From the NCBI GenBank assembly GCA_002110485.1, contig MOWL01000027.1:62001-126000 (forward strand): a stretch of 64,000 nucleotides of DNA, in the 5' to 3' direction. Positions 22,358-33,500 of the stretch are shown here, in pieces. The translations under genes were made by a program, and so were the position numbers. The notes below the pieces were generated by a model. The model made no database searches and was not told the origin of the DNA. It worked only from the letters and a program-made list of their open reading frames with translations. Within the stretch, counting starts at the first letter, position 1. Each line of letters starts with the position of its first letter. Origin of the DNA: Emergomyces orientalis. Its lineage: Eukaryota > Ascomycota > Eurotiomycetes > Onygenales > Ajellomycetaceae.

Positions 22358-24588
22358 CCTGGAAGTTGAAATGGTTGAATGGTTTGTAAATATTTAGAGC
22401 TTTGAATGAGAGGAGAAGGTTCAAATTCTAGAGCAGATATTGCAAGTGTAGAGATGAGAAGTGTAATCAAGATTCTTTGGCCCTGGAAAGAGAGCTGATT
22501 GTTGTGATAGTATAGAGATGCGACGTAACGGCTATGGGGTAGATGACAGATTGAAACCTTAGTCAGGTACAGCTGGATGTACTTCAAGAAAAAGAAGAGA
22601 AAAGAGAGAGGAGAATAAAAAGAGAAGAGAGAGCGTAGTGTTGTTAAAGTAAACAGAAGAACAGCTAGAGCTTGAAGATGGAAACAAGGAGAAGAATCTC
22701 AGGGGTGAATTGATCTCAATGTGTTGTTGTTATTGTTGTTGTCAAGTGTAACAGTGCAGAAGCAACACTGCAGTGAGATGAAGGTCAATGCAGGTTGAAG
22801 GTCTCAAAAGTAGAGAATTGAAAATGAAAAAATACACCAATTGTATTCTCCGTTGGATGCCTAGATAGTATTCTCGTATAAATTTTAATAGTAAGGTTTG
22901 GGCTGAACACATTGGTCTAACCCATCCACACCATGATGCAGAGGGTATCGACTACAAAGTGCCGTGTGCTTCTAATAAGTCGTTTGTTTCAAACAAAAGA
23001 TCCGGCTGGTTGTAGAACCGAATCTTGAGGAATACGAATATGGCTCTTGTTGGGTGGCGGTCCCATCCAGCTGGCCTTAACGTTGGCGTACAAACGGTCC
23101 GATGCGGCTCTATCAAGGTTCCTTGAACACAAAAATGGACCCACCATGCTTATTTCTCGCCTAACTACAGCGCCTTGGCAAACCTTACTCCAACTCCATA
23201 CTACCAACCTGGAGCAAACACAAGTAGTCTTTTCTGCTGTCAGGGTGTACTTCTACCTATGCGGGGTGTAGACCTTGTTCCATGCGAGGAAGTTAAATTC
23301 TGTCACATTGTGCTCTTCTGCCTGCTTAAAATCGAAGCGGTGCGCAAGGGGAGGGAATGGATGATTCTTGCTCTGGCGGCTCTTCTTACCAGGATTAAAC
23401 CGCCAGTTCGATCACCTTGGGCCAACCCAGTTTCGAATTCTAATCGACAATGGCGCTGGTTCAAACATGGGGAAAGCATATTCTGCGAGGCTGGCTTCTT
23501 TCTTTTATACATTATGTCCATGTTGATCCCATGTGTCTTTCGCTCTCACGCTGCTCTGTTCCCGTTCCTCCAAACACTCGTTTGTCTAACAATGGCCAAC
23601 TCACTTTGTCGGTGTCGCATTTCTCAGAGACATTTGCGAATATTTATGGGCTGCTTGTTAGTTTACCATCTTGTTTGTGTGAAGTTCTGTAGGTATGAAA
23701 GGTACGGTATACTTTCGGTGAGCATTATATTGTAGAAACAGAGCCAACAGGCATCCTGGGAACTTCTAGGTTTGACAGATTTACCCGCTACAAGTGCAGT
23801 CTGAATTGTTGTGCCCAGGATCCGATTGCAGCATAGTTAGTATAACATGCAGGCACAATTTCGTGAAGTATGCGGCATCGACGGATTAAACCTACATCGT
23901 TCGCAAGGCCAGACCGTTGAATGCCCACCGTCACTTCTAAAGCTCGGAGTCCGAGTTATGACGAATTAGCGCATGTTCTATTCTACATCGCTATTCAATT
24001 ATTGGCTATTGCCGGCATTGTATTAGGCCATAGGAAACTCTAGGGTTAGTTTCCCATACACATATACATGATCCATACCTCTTTCGCAATATTCCAGCTC
24101 AAGACTATCGTTGGTTTGGAAAATGTACAAAAATCCTTTTGCTTAGCTATGGAACGGCCATCTTTACGGAAACCATTTTTATATTTTAGTCTGTTGTGTG
24201 ATATATTCTACAGCTTCCATAACACATGGACACCGTTCAATTCTCTTTAACTGCAACTCTGGCCCTCCGATCCCAATCAGATACAATGTATATAACTTCC
24301 TTCCCTCTTGGACTCTTTTGTTTCCACTTAGTTGTATCTCAGATAACAAACCACTTTTGTTGCCAGAATTTCAATATATCACAAGCATTGTGCACAGAAA
24401 GTTTCCTCATACTTTCTCAGCAATTTCTGTATTTTCCCGGACATTCCATCCCATCCCTCTGTCTGGTGCTTCTAACCACACAACTTTGAAATTTCAGGTA
24501 TGGTTATACACTCTTTTATCCGTTCTTTCCTGGCATGTTTGAACTAGTTATAGACAAATTACCACAGCTGCTTGCCAAACTTGACAAA
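22358..24588. other. Long intergenic region, no convincing gene
   Basis: It contains the 5' region of copy 4, a short GTT-rich tract near 22720-22740, and overlapping open stretches at 23047-23735 and 24068-24542 without recognised domains or matching splice sites. Confidence 0.4.
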
Positions 24589-25123
24589 ATGGGCAAACCT
24601 TGGGATAAGAGGGCGATTGAGCGTATTATCGGTGCACTATTGGCAGCTCATCCAGGGTTTACCATATGATTGACGTATTCTACAATCATTTTCCCTCCTG
24701 ATCATGGAGTCATGTCATACCAATTAAAACATGTACATACATTATCCGGATTACAAAACAATGGCAGTTCACTTTGGCCAAGGTGTCACGTACGATTCCA
24801 CGCAGGGTTGTTTCCGCGAATACCGCAAAACTGCTGAAAGTATGCAGCTGGACAATGCAGGGCTGTCTAGTAGTTCTCAAACTCCTGTTCGCGGCGCTGT
24901 TGGCCTTGTTAGCAAACCAAGTGCTACCGCTAAAAACCGTCGCATGCAAACATCCCTGACCCCGACTAAATCCAGCAATGTAAAAGCTGAGAGCAGTATT
25001 CTCAACACTATATTGATCAATGAAGGGTCTGATTGTTTCATCAAACGCGACAATGATGGCAACATTCCATTTGCAGAGGCCCCCGCCGATGGTACACCAA
25101 CATCATTGAAAGGGGCAACCTGA
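24589..25123 (+). pseudogene. Myb/SANT-like paralogue, probably broken (copy 5)
   Basis: The first part (24589-24669) reads MGKPWDKRAIERIIGALLAA and then hits TGA. The second part, open from 24731 to the stop at 25121, continues the domain as YPDYKTMAVHFGQGVTYDST followed by CFREYRKTAESM, then a Ser/Thr-rich tail (PTKSSNVKAE). The two halves fit together as one Myb/SANT-like domain, but I find no acceptor AG that would join them without an in-frame TAA. Either the gene is disabled or the second half is translated alone from 24731. Confidence 0.5.
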
Positions 25124-25497
25124 AAAATGACTTCAATACCGAAAACAATTTCCTAACGGGATTGGAGAATGTGGCGGTTAGTTTAGCAGAAGAATCGGAA
25201 GATGTGATGTGTTATTGTACTGAGTCGCGGGATATGCTGAGTATGACGACACACTCTAGTGTTTGTTTTATAGGTGAATTACTTATACATTTTAACAGGC
25301 TTGTAACGGGGGCGTGGCTTGTCTGCAATATGTTTCCAGAACATAGCGATAGTACATTAAGGTTAAATGCGATATATTTGAACGAAACGATGATTTTATG
25401 TGCGAAGCCGAACTTCTCGTCGTTCCCAGAAGGCGGTATAATAAATTTTGACTAGGCAGACGCCAATGTATGTCTATTCATTCACGCCTTGCCTGCT
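25124..25497. other. Intergenic, nothing recognised
   Basis: A 97-codon plus-strand stretch at 25162-25455 has no domain that I know. Confidence 0.4.
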
Positions 25498-26385
25498 CTA
25501 AATATTATCTCGTAGTATAACTCCCCATACCAGTTTCCAATACCGTTCAGGATCAGCCCTCATGTGGCCCACATGTGGACCAGTAAATAATTCGGTTGAA
25601 ACTTCCCAACCCCTCGCCTTTGCCTGAGCCGCATGCTCCTCCACATGCTTCCAGTGAACAATTTCATCGTTTTTAGAATACATATAGCATCTTTCCGCCC
25701 CGACATCAATTAAATTCGGGTCATTTAGTTCATTTTTTGCATTTTCAAACGCATTAGGTTTTCCCCTGAGTTTAGACACCAGCCAATGAGCTAATAACGC
25801 AGCCCAAAGGGCGCACATCCCCACCATCCGGAAAATGACAAATTTTGGTAGCACGTATGAGAAAGCCTTGACGGTGACGGCGAGATCGGTTCGTCCAGGG
25901 GAACTGTCGACAAGCAGAGATTTGACAGGGAGAGGATTCCCTGTGGATCTACGATATTCGGTAGCAATATGATATAATGAGAATATCCCGCCATTTGAGA
26001 AAATGTGGAAGTGCATGGGCCCATCCAAGGAGCGCAATGCGGTGACAAATGGGGCGACGCGCAGTATGTACGATTTGTTCGAACCTTTGAAGAACGCATC
26101 TATAGCGAGAGTTCTCATGCAGATGATACGCGCGTTTGGGAGGACTTTCATATATTCATTGATGAATTTTGCAGCGTGGCGGGGTGCGGCGTCCATCCAG
26201 AATAAGAGGCATATTGTTGGCAATTGGGAGGAAGGAGGCGCCGATTCTGGCTTGTTGCGAAGATATATTAGGGGTGATAGTTTGGTAAACGAGGAAAAGA
26301 CATCTTCGGAGCCTTCTGTTGTAGAATTCGATGTTGAAGCGATTGTTGAGCCCATGATAATAATTCCTTCTGTCTGTATAGTCAC
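25498..26385 (-). CDS. DUF829 / PaxU-TMEM53 family alpha/beta-hydrolase-like protein, 295 aa
   Basis: A single-exon ORF of normal length for the family. Conserved points are LLFWMDAAPRHAAKF near residue 50, HFHIFSNGG (the elbow with Ser in the nucleophile position), LLVDSSPG, a C-terminal YSKNDEIVHW (acid region) and GPHVGHM with the terminal His. These give a plausible Ser-Asp-His triad. A hydrophobic stretch around residues 195-215 (MCALWAALLAHW) may anchor it in a membrane. Fungal relatives include PaxU-like proteins of unknown activity. Translation may start at the first Met or at the second in-frame Met 11 codons later (MGSTIAS). No biosynthetic genes accompany it. Confidence 0.8.
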   Translation of the reverse strand: MTIQTEGIIIMGSTIASTSNSTTEGSEDVFSSFTKLSPLIYLRNKPESAPPSSQLPTICLLFWMDAAPRHAAKFINEYMKVLPNARIICMRTLAIDAFFKGSNKSYILRVAPFVTALRSLDGPMHFHIFSNGGIFSLYHIATEYRRSTGNPLPVKSLLVDSSPGRTDLAVTVKAFSYVLPKFVIFRMVGMCALWAALLAHWLVSKLRGKPNAFENAKNELNDPNLIDVGAERCYMYSKNDEIVHWKHVEEHAAQAKARGWEVSTELFTGPHVGHMRADPERYWKLVWGVILRDNI

Positions 26386-27633
26386 TTCATAGAGTGTGAG
26401 TCAACCGGGGCTGGTTCACGGTATAGCTGATTTCCAAAAGTTGGAGAGTTGGGACTTAAACTCTTGTCGAAGTTTGGAGGCACGTTAAATGGTAATTTCG
26501 GAGTTGACTGTCGCACCCAGATGACAACCTCGGGAATGTCAGACAAAGTTCTTAACCAACTAACTTGTCCCCTAACTTATGAGCTTGGATGTGGGGCTGG
26601 CAGCGAGAAGTGTCAAATGTTTTATTTAAGACACCCAAAACAAGGGTTGAGGCATGGTCGATATAGGAGTTTTTTGAGGGTACTTGAATGGATATCCGCC
26701 CAAATTATTGGAGCGGTTGTAGGATATATGTATTATCTCACGAATCCGAAGGATTGGACTCTGTTTCCATCTACGAGACATATTCCCTGTGAATGCAAGG
26801 AATTCGATCCTTGAAAATCCTTTAGCTTATGTTCAGCCCTATCGTCCGGTTGGTCAATGCTATCTCCGGCTTATCTCACACCTCGGTGCTCACCAGAGCT
26901 GCGAGCATTGTTGCGCACGTGAACAAGGGTGTGGAAAACTCAATTCGGTCGTTTTGTTTACGCCGGGGTCTTGAAGGGACTTGCATTGTGCTACATGATG
27001 TTACATCGGCACATTGGTTATTCTCATTGATACTTATTTCGTGTTTCTGTATGGAGTAATGATATAAGTTATGTGAGTGCAGGAGCACACTAACTAACTA
27101 GTAGTAAGAGCCATTGCTCTCATAATATTTATTATTGTTCAACGGCCCCATGTTAACTACTCTGTACTCCACCTTATGGACCCTGCAATATTCGACGCAG
27201 TGGCCCCTGTCGTGTATTACCCCAGCTTGCACCCGCTATGCCCTATTAGGGCATGAATTACTAACCGTGGAACATTGGAATATTATGGCCGAGTGATCGG
27301 CCTACATGCCCGCTATGTTGTGGTCCATATTGAATATGGACGACATGGCCTGTGCATACTGACGCTACATATTCATAGTCCTTCGTTCTAAGATCAACAT
27401 GAAACAGGAACCAAATAGCAACGTCCACGAGATATCAACCGAGCTCAATTTGTCCAGGTACTTGCATTTTAGCACCCGACTAATATATCTGGTGTCATCC
27501 TGAACCATCCCAACATTCTAATTCCCAAGTACATAGCTATGACTATTGATAATGAGAAAATATTGAAAATCGCTGTTGTACCATTACCTCACGTCGCTGT
27601 ACTAAAAGAAAGCAAAAAAAAAAAAAAGCACAA
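26386..27633. other. Intergenic, no convincing gene
   Basis: A plus-strand open stretch at 26449-26814 (121 codons, one hydrophobic segment AQIIGAVVGYMYYL) is the only candidate and is unassigned. Bases 27240-27340 contain short palindromes (tatgccctattagggcat and catattgaatatg) of unknown meaning. Confidence 0.4.
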
Positions 27634-28912
27634 CTATGTCGGGCGATTGGGTCTGGTTCCTCCTAGGGTTCGACCCGGGCCTCGTCCTTTAGGATCATCA
27701 ATGCCTGGTTTCCCCTTGCTTTCGTTATCGCTGCCAGACGCAGGAGTGGTCGTTCCTTCAATACCAGCTCCTTTTCTTTTGGTGCCTCCACGCAATGTCT
27801 GACCGGCGCCCTTAAATTTTAGCTGCCCATCCTCCACTTTCTCCTTGAGGTCTCGTTTCTTCACCGGTTTGAGAGAATAGCCGAAAAACAGCTTACCCGG
27901 CTGTAAACGGAGTGGTTGGGGCCCATTCATCCTCGGATTCGGCGTCGGGAGCTGTGGGGTATTTGAAGATGTGCCAGATACTGGAGTGGACGCCTTTGGA
28001 GTTGGTCCTTTGCTCCCTTTTTTAGCGTTCAATCGTTGCCCACCGTGAAGGAAATTGGACGATACAGCTTTGGCTCCCTTCGCCGCGTCCGTTGATTCAG
28101 GGGCAATGGCAGAGTAATTTATCGACTGTGCCATTGTGCCCTGAGAATGCAGCATACCACCGGCCAGAAGACCCCCACTAGCTGTACTCTGCGGTGTGCT
28201 GCTGCCGCTGACACGTTTCGGTTCTTCGTATCCGACAGGTGTAGCAAAGTCTACTTCGAGATCTGTTTCCAATACAGAAATGGCATTCTTAGAGTGCTGC
28301 GGTTTCGTTTCGAGTACCGCCATTTCATATATCTGGTCATTATATGAGAAAGTAAAAACATCTCCTTTAGAAAGGCATGAGAAGTTGCGGAATGCATTCT
28401 CCAAAACGGCTTTGGGGTCGCTAATATCTAGGAACGATGTTGACTGGGCTTGGAGTTTGATGTATTGGCCTGGAGGAAGATCTGTCGATTTTATTTGCAA
28501 GAGATCTCCAGGCTCGAGGAGGAGTGTTTGCATAATCTAGGTATTGGCAGAGCAAATGGTTAGCGAGCTGTACCATAATCCACATTCGCAGAATTAATAG
28601 TTCAACAAGGAACTAGCATACCCAAAACGGCAGATATATCTTCCCCTCCTCAGCAATAAACTCCAGAACGCCAGCATGTGTCGTTCGGTCTTTCACCCGA
28701 TTATGTAGTTCGAATAGCATCGGGTATGTGATGTGAAGCCGTGTGAGCTTGTCTAGTGCACTTGGTGGCATGATAACTTTCCCGCCGTGGTTGACATTTT
28801 CTCGTTCTGGTCCAGGGAGCATGGCCACAGGGTAGCATCTATAGAACTCATCAAACCGTCTGGCTGCGTGTCCTGGATGTCGCATCATTGACGGATGTAG
28901 AACTCCGTCCAT
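27634..28912 (-). CDS. UFD1: Ubiquitin fusion degradation protein 1 (Cdc48/p97 cofactor)
   Basis: Two clear exons: 28912-28622 and 28536-27634. The 85-bp intron (GTATGC..TAG) restores the family motif IYLPFW-IMQTLLLEPGD. The N-terminal barrel is complete: RRFDEFYRCYPVAMLPG, GGKVIMPPSALDKLTRLHI, YPMLFEL, GVLEFIAEEGKIYLPFW, then CLSKGDVFTFSYN. The C-terminal half is low-complexity and binds Cdc48 and Npl4 in relatives; it includes FFGYSLKP. With Npl4, Ufd1 recruits Cdc48 to ubiquitinated substrates for proteasomal degradation and ERAD. From the Met at 28912 the product is 397 aa, close to fungal homologues. The reading stays open upstream (FQGGFYEGEDP), so a short 5' exon is likely and the true start is uncertain. 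Confidence 0.92.
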
Positions 28913-29612
28913 CGGATCCTCCCCCTCGTAAAAGCCCCCCTGAAACTGTTGGATTTTAGAGGTTAGCTCTCCACGAATATAAGCTGGGGTGGGAGAAGCT
29001 AAAGAGCAGCAAGGTTACCATAAATGTTAATACAAATATGGAGGGCCCTGTATCGGCACCACCTGGAAGTGAAATGTATAACTATCTTGTATGCTGACTG
29101 GGGCCTAGACTGAAAAAGTAGGTAGATTGGGCGTTGACGTAGGTAGACTGGCTGGTGATTCAACGTGAAGGGCTTCGAATAGCAGGGAGAAAGGCGGAAT
29201 GAAATTTCAAATGGGGCTATGAGAAGATATCGTAAAAATGTCGCCCTAAATTTCGTAGGAGCTTACTTGATGCCCACAATGTTAATGCTACATGTTATGG
29301 AGGCTGCTACTTGCTCTCAAGAAGTAGAAAAGGGCTGACAGCTTTCGCCGTCAACTGACTAAGCACGCGCTTCAGTGACGCAGGTTGCCTATGTCGGAGG
29401 TATGTTAATCCGGTCAGCGCGTTGACGCATCACAACTGATATCAGCTGTCTCCATCCCTGGGAAGAAAGGGGAATTTTACAGTAGCCAGATGTTTGGAAT
29501 GTAATATATATTGCGCTCTAGAACTCGGTTAGCTGAGTATTCATTGTCGCACCGAACTGAATCTCGCCTCTATTACGACCTCTGTTAGTTATTCGTTAGC
29601 CAGCCGCGTGCA
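28913..29612. promoter_or_regulatory. Shared upstream region of UFD1 and LIN1
   Basis: The two genes are divergent, so this 700-bp stretch must hold both promoters and probably the first exon of UFD1 (open to about 29000 on the minus strand). No specific binding sites were identified. Confidence 0.5.
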
Positions 29613-30998
29613 ATGGCAACATCGATCCCCGGTCGACCAAAGCGGACTGGGGAAGACTTTGCCCGCACACACCACAATGAAGCAGACTCCGATGCGAACG
29701 GGCCCACCTCGTCCAAAAAACTACGATTTGATATACGCAATCCATCCGCGTTGGCCCCAGACGCCTTAGAGGAGGACGCGGTGCTGGATGCCGACGAGAT
29801 TGGCCCTCGAGGCCAGCGAGTGCGGCGAAACGCAGTTAACATTGAGGGCTATGACTCTGACAGCGAAAATGAGGGATTCGATGCGCGCGTAGAAGCTAAA
29901 GTCAGAACTAATAAGCAAGATGCCGCGGGTGACACAGATGATATGTTCGCGGAGCTGGAGGACGACTTTGCCGCCGACAGGGCACCCGATGCTACAACTA
30001 CGGGCAAAAAGAAACAAGTCCGATTCCTACAGGACGATGAGATTGAAGGCCAGATAGATGATTCTCGTGGTGGAGGCACGGTTAAGCTGGACCTCGACGG
30101 TCGCGGTAAAGGGAAGCAAGTGACGCGGGACGAGGAAGAGGAGAGCGAAAGTGACGTCGACGAACGAGAGAGGGCCAGGGTTGGTCCAGATGTGGACGAA
30201 GAGCTAGGGGCTGGTGGGAAAAAGACACACGTGCCACTATTAGATGCTTTCAATATGCGCGCGGAGCAAGAGGAGGGGCGTTTCGACGAGGCCGGAAACT
30301 TTGTTCGTAAAGCTACGGATCCAGATGCCATCCACGATACCTGGCTCGAAGGGGTTTCGAGAAAGGACATGCGAAAAGCTAGGGAGGCTGCTGAGAAAAG
30401 GGAGGAAGAACGACGAAAGATTCAGCTTGAGCAGGATAGCATTCTCACAGCGGATATCTTGGGCACTTTGATTTTCAACATGGAACGGGGAGAGACTATA
30501 TTGGAGTCCCTCGCAAGACTAGGAAAAGGGGTTAAACACAAGCCTAAGTGGCAAAACAAAAACAAAAACCGCCATAAGAACAGCAAGAACGGCGAAGAAG
30601 GTGAGGATATGGGCGAAGATGATCCAGCGGAAACTGCCCGCAAGCGTGTTATTGAAGACATCACCGGCGCTGCAGATATTCTACTCAGTCGCGGCCAGAT
30701 GGAGATATACGACGCGGAACGGGAGCTTTTAATGCGGCAATACAAGCTCGAAACAGGGGAAAACTGGGCTGACCCCACGCGAGCAGAAGACGCTACGTCG
30801 GAATCAATAGCAGAGACGGATGCCCATCCATTGTGGGAATATCGCTGGTCCGATTCGCGCGATGGAGGAGAAGCCCACGGCCCCTACGATAGGGCTATGA
30901 TGGAATCGTGGCATGCGGCTGGATATTTCGGAGAAGGGGTTGAATTCCGGAAAGTTGGCACAACTGAAGGGTGGAGCTTTGTAGCAAATTTTACATGA
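29613..30998 (+). CDS. LIN1/CD2BP2-like GYF domain protein, U5 snRNP-associated, 461 aa
   Basis: A single exon starting at the first ATG after the divergent promoter. The N-terminal part is highly charged with an early RRNAVNIEGYDSDSE motif, followed by the central block HVPLLDAFNMRAEQEEGRFD and DTWLEG shared with CD2BP2 and Lin1. Residues about 400-455 form the GYF domain (HPLWEYRW ... GPYDRAMMESWHAAGYFGEGVEFRKV), which binds proline-rich peptides. CD2BP2/Lin1 associates with the U5 snRNP component Prp6 and works in tri-snRNP assembly in the nucleus. The length is usual. It converges with RVB2. Confidence 0.88.
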   Translation: MATSIPGRPKRTGEDFARTHHNEADSDANGPTSSKKLRFDIRNPSALAPDALEEDAVLDADEIGPRGQRVRRNAVNIEGYDSDSENEGFDARVEAKVRTNKQDAAGDTDDMFAELEDDFAADRAPDATTTGKKKQVRFLQDDEIEGQIDDSRGGGTVKLDLDGRGKGKQVTRDEEEESESDVDERERARVGPDVDEELGAGGKKTHVPLLDAFNMRAEQEEGRFDEAGNFVRKATDPDAIHDTWLEGVSRKDMRKAREAAEKREEERRKIQLEQDSILTADILGTLIFNMERGETILESLARLGKGVKHKPKWQNKNKNRHKNSKNGEEGEDMGEDDPAETARKRVIEDITGAADILLSRGQMEIYDAERELLMRQYKLETGENWADPTRAEDATSESIAETDAHPLWEYRWSDSRDGGEAHGPYDRAMMESWHAAGYFGEGVEFRKVGTTEGWSFVANFT

Positions 30999-31335
30999 TA
31001 TCCTGGTTGTTTTACGCGTCCTTTTTGCGAAAATTGTACTATTATATTGTTAATGAGCGAAAACAAGCTCTGTTTGTACAGTAATTGGAGACGAATTTAC
31101 GAAACGTAACATCTATTGTGGGACCGTTTTTATTACCCATTTTTGGAAGAGTATGTTCCTATATTATTCAAACTTTGGCTCGTGGAGAATAGTGTATTAC
31201 GCGGTCCTAAAGGCCATGATATTTTTTGTTCTAGCATCCTTCACTCCGAAATCAACGGTAAATCGCATGCCCAACTGAAAACAGCAAAGACGAAGAAAAG
31301 TAAGAAAAAGAAAGCCGTTAAAAGAGCTAGGCACC

Positions 31336-32876
31336 TTAAGAAATCTCCATTGCATCGCCATTGACATACGAGAAGGTAACGTCTCCCGTTTCACCTATAA
31401 ACCGCTTCTCAAACTCATTCACGAACTTGACACTTCTAGGAGGGTCAAGGAAAAGGTGAAAGCTTCGCTGTACGTCTTCCAGCCCGACCTCTTTGGATTT
31501 GCGCTTTTGGCTCAGTAGGGTGGACGTGGCGATGATGTTGCTAGCATATCTCAGGCCTGATTCTTGCCCAATTTTGGTCAACAGGGCAAGTGCGTCGGGC
31601 GTCAAATCGATCTCTTCCTCCTGGGCTCGGATAGCTAATATTTGCTGGATCTCCTCCTTTGTGTATGCTTGTGTGCTGACTATGACGACCCTGTCAAGAA
31701 AGTCCAGAGGCAATCCATGCGGGGACCTATACGACGTCCCACGTATTCTTGTATTTCCACGATTGCTCGCCATGATTACGATCGGGGCTAATTCGGCTTC
31801 CAGTGCTCGGTTAATGTACGAAAAACATTCAATATCAAGCATGTGGACTTCATCTATGAATAGCACACCGGGTATGATTTCTGCTTTGCCTTCTTCCTTC
31901 CATTCTCCGACTTTTGTATTGATTTGATCCCTCACCTCGCTCCGGATTTCACCAGTGTCTCCTGAAAATAGAGCCAAAAAACCTTGTGTTCTTGAATTTA
32001 TCACGTCAATCTCATGGAGACTGACAGTGTGCACTATTTCCTTCCGGACTTGCAATTCTCCGTCGGGACATTGGACGAATTTTGTATCTGCTCCCATCGC
32101 ATCGTAGTCTCGAGAGCGCGCGTAGGAACGGCCAAGTTTGGTTATCTTGCCCGAAGCCTTATCAATAGAAATTACATCTCCTGCGACAACACGCTCCTTT
32201 GTCATGGAATCGATCATTTTTGTGCCCATATCATAGATGGTCTCCATATCAGTAGTTTTTATCGTAAGCTTGCCTTGTTTGTTTCCCTATACAACTTGAG
32301 GTTAGGGATAGTCCCCGAAAAACGTATTGGAATGCTGTGGATATAAACATACGCCAGTCAGAGTTCGATCAATCTGAATTTCAACAACTTCGCCTTCTAT
32401 TATCTCGCTTTCCTCCTTTATTCTAACTCCAATAGATTTGCGGAACGCTTGTGTAAGCGCCTCGGTCTTTGACATTTCGAGCGAGAAGATCTCTGACGAC
32501 GCAACCATGGTAAAGGGGACATCCGGTCCGAGAGACTGCGCCATCCCCATAGCGATTGCAGTTTTTCCGGTGCTGGGAGGACCGGCGATTAAGACTGCGC
32601 GGCCAGCAATCTTGCCATCCTTTACCATCTGCAGGATGACCGCAGCCGCCTTTCGCGCCTTTTCCTGCCCGACAAGGCCTTGTGAGGAATGACGGGGTTC
32701 AAGCGTGTCTGCGTCAACACCAAGGCCTCTAATATGGGAGTGAGCCGCGACCAGGTTAAGGCCCCTGACCTCCTTGCTCTCCGCAACGGTGGATATAGCC
32801 TATGAAAAGTTGAATGTGAGCTGAAGAGGCGCCTGTTGATATGCTCTCGTGGGCTTAGAGAACTTACTGCAGCCAT
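31336..32876 (-). CDS. RVB2: RuvB-like AAA+ ATPase 2 (INO80/SWR1, R2TP), 468 aa
   Basis: Three exons: 32876-32868 (only MAA), 32799-32353 and 32286-31336, joining in phase through GTAAGT..TAG and GTATGT..TAG introns. Walker A is GPPSTGKT at residues 76-83; Walker B is VLFIDEVHMLD, followed by sensor-1 text (VIMASNRG) and a sensor-2 helix region (GLRYASNIIATSTLL). The inserted OB-like domain II is present between Walker A and B. The protein forms hexamers with Rvb1 and serves in INO80 and SWR1 chromatin remodelling, R2TP and snoRNP assembly, and is essential in yeast. The tiny first exon is typical of fungal genes and explains why the ORF alone seems to lack an N-terminus. Confidence 0.95.
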
Positions 32877-33500
32877 GGCAGGTGAAGAAGTACCGCAAAA
32901 TTGTTCAATTAAACTGAAGATTTGCGGGATATTCGTCTGTATTTATTCCGCTTACGATTTGTATATATCTGGCTGGGGATACTAGAGGAGAATGATGATG
33001 GTCCGATCGAAAATTAGTTGACCGCATGCATCTGCATTGGGAATGGCCGAGAGCTGTATCTTACTAAGCCATTAGCCGCCCAACGCGGTAAAACGGACTA
33101 ATATTCTTCCGTCGTCGCATGGCCAGGCGTTTGGAATTTCCTTGTTAAGGTTGTTATTGTGTGCACACGCGACTGGCCGAATGTTTCCAAGGCTGTTAAC
33201 AACTGGCCAGCTTGTGTCTCTGCGCTGCTTTCATTACACGGGCGTCAGTTAATAGATACATAAACCGAGGACCTGTGTTTTGCTGGCTGGTTGCACTCAT
33301 TCCTCTCCTACTTGCGCTACCCCAGCTCTTTTATTCCTGGTTCAAACTAGTAGTCACTGGCTACGTCCTGGTTCTCCGGATTGCTGTGCCAAGGTGGGCA
33401 ACTCATATATATCAGTGTGCTGTCGCTAAATACTTTAATATTGACTGGATTTTCTCAGCTCCTTGCCTAGCCCTATTGCATTCAATCAAATTCAATCATC
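32877..33500. promoter_or_regulatory. Divergent intergenic region between RVB2 and the coiled-coil gene
   Basis: It contains the promoters of two divergent genes. An open stretch at 33212-33550 (plus) overlaps the next gene and is probably not coding. No specific elements were recognised. Confidence 0.45.

Noticed and set aside
23047..23735. 186-codon plus-strand ORF with Cys-rich text
   Set aside because: Overlapping ORFs on both strands, no conserved domain or splice signal, composition not gene-like.
29766..30778. Minus-strand Ser-rich ORFs over the LIN1 gene
   Set aside because: They are the reverse of its acidic and Lys-rich codons; no independent evidence.
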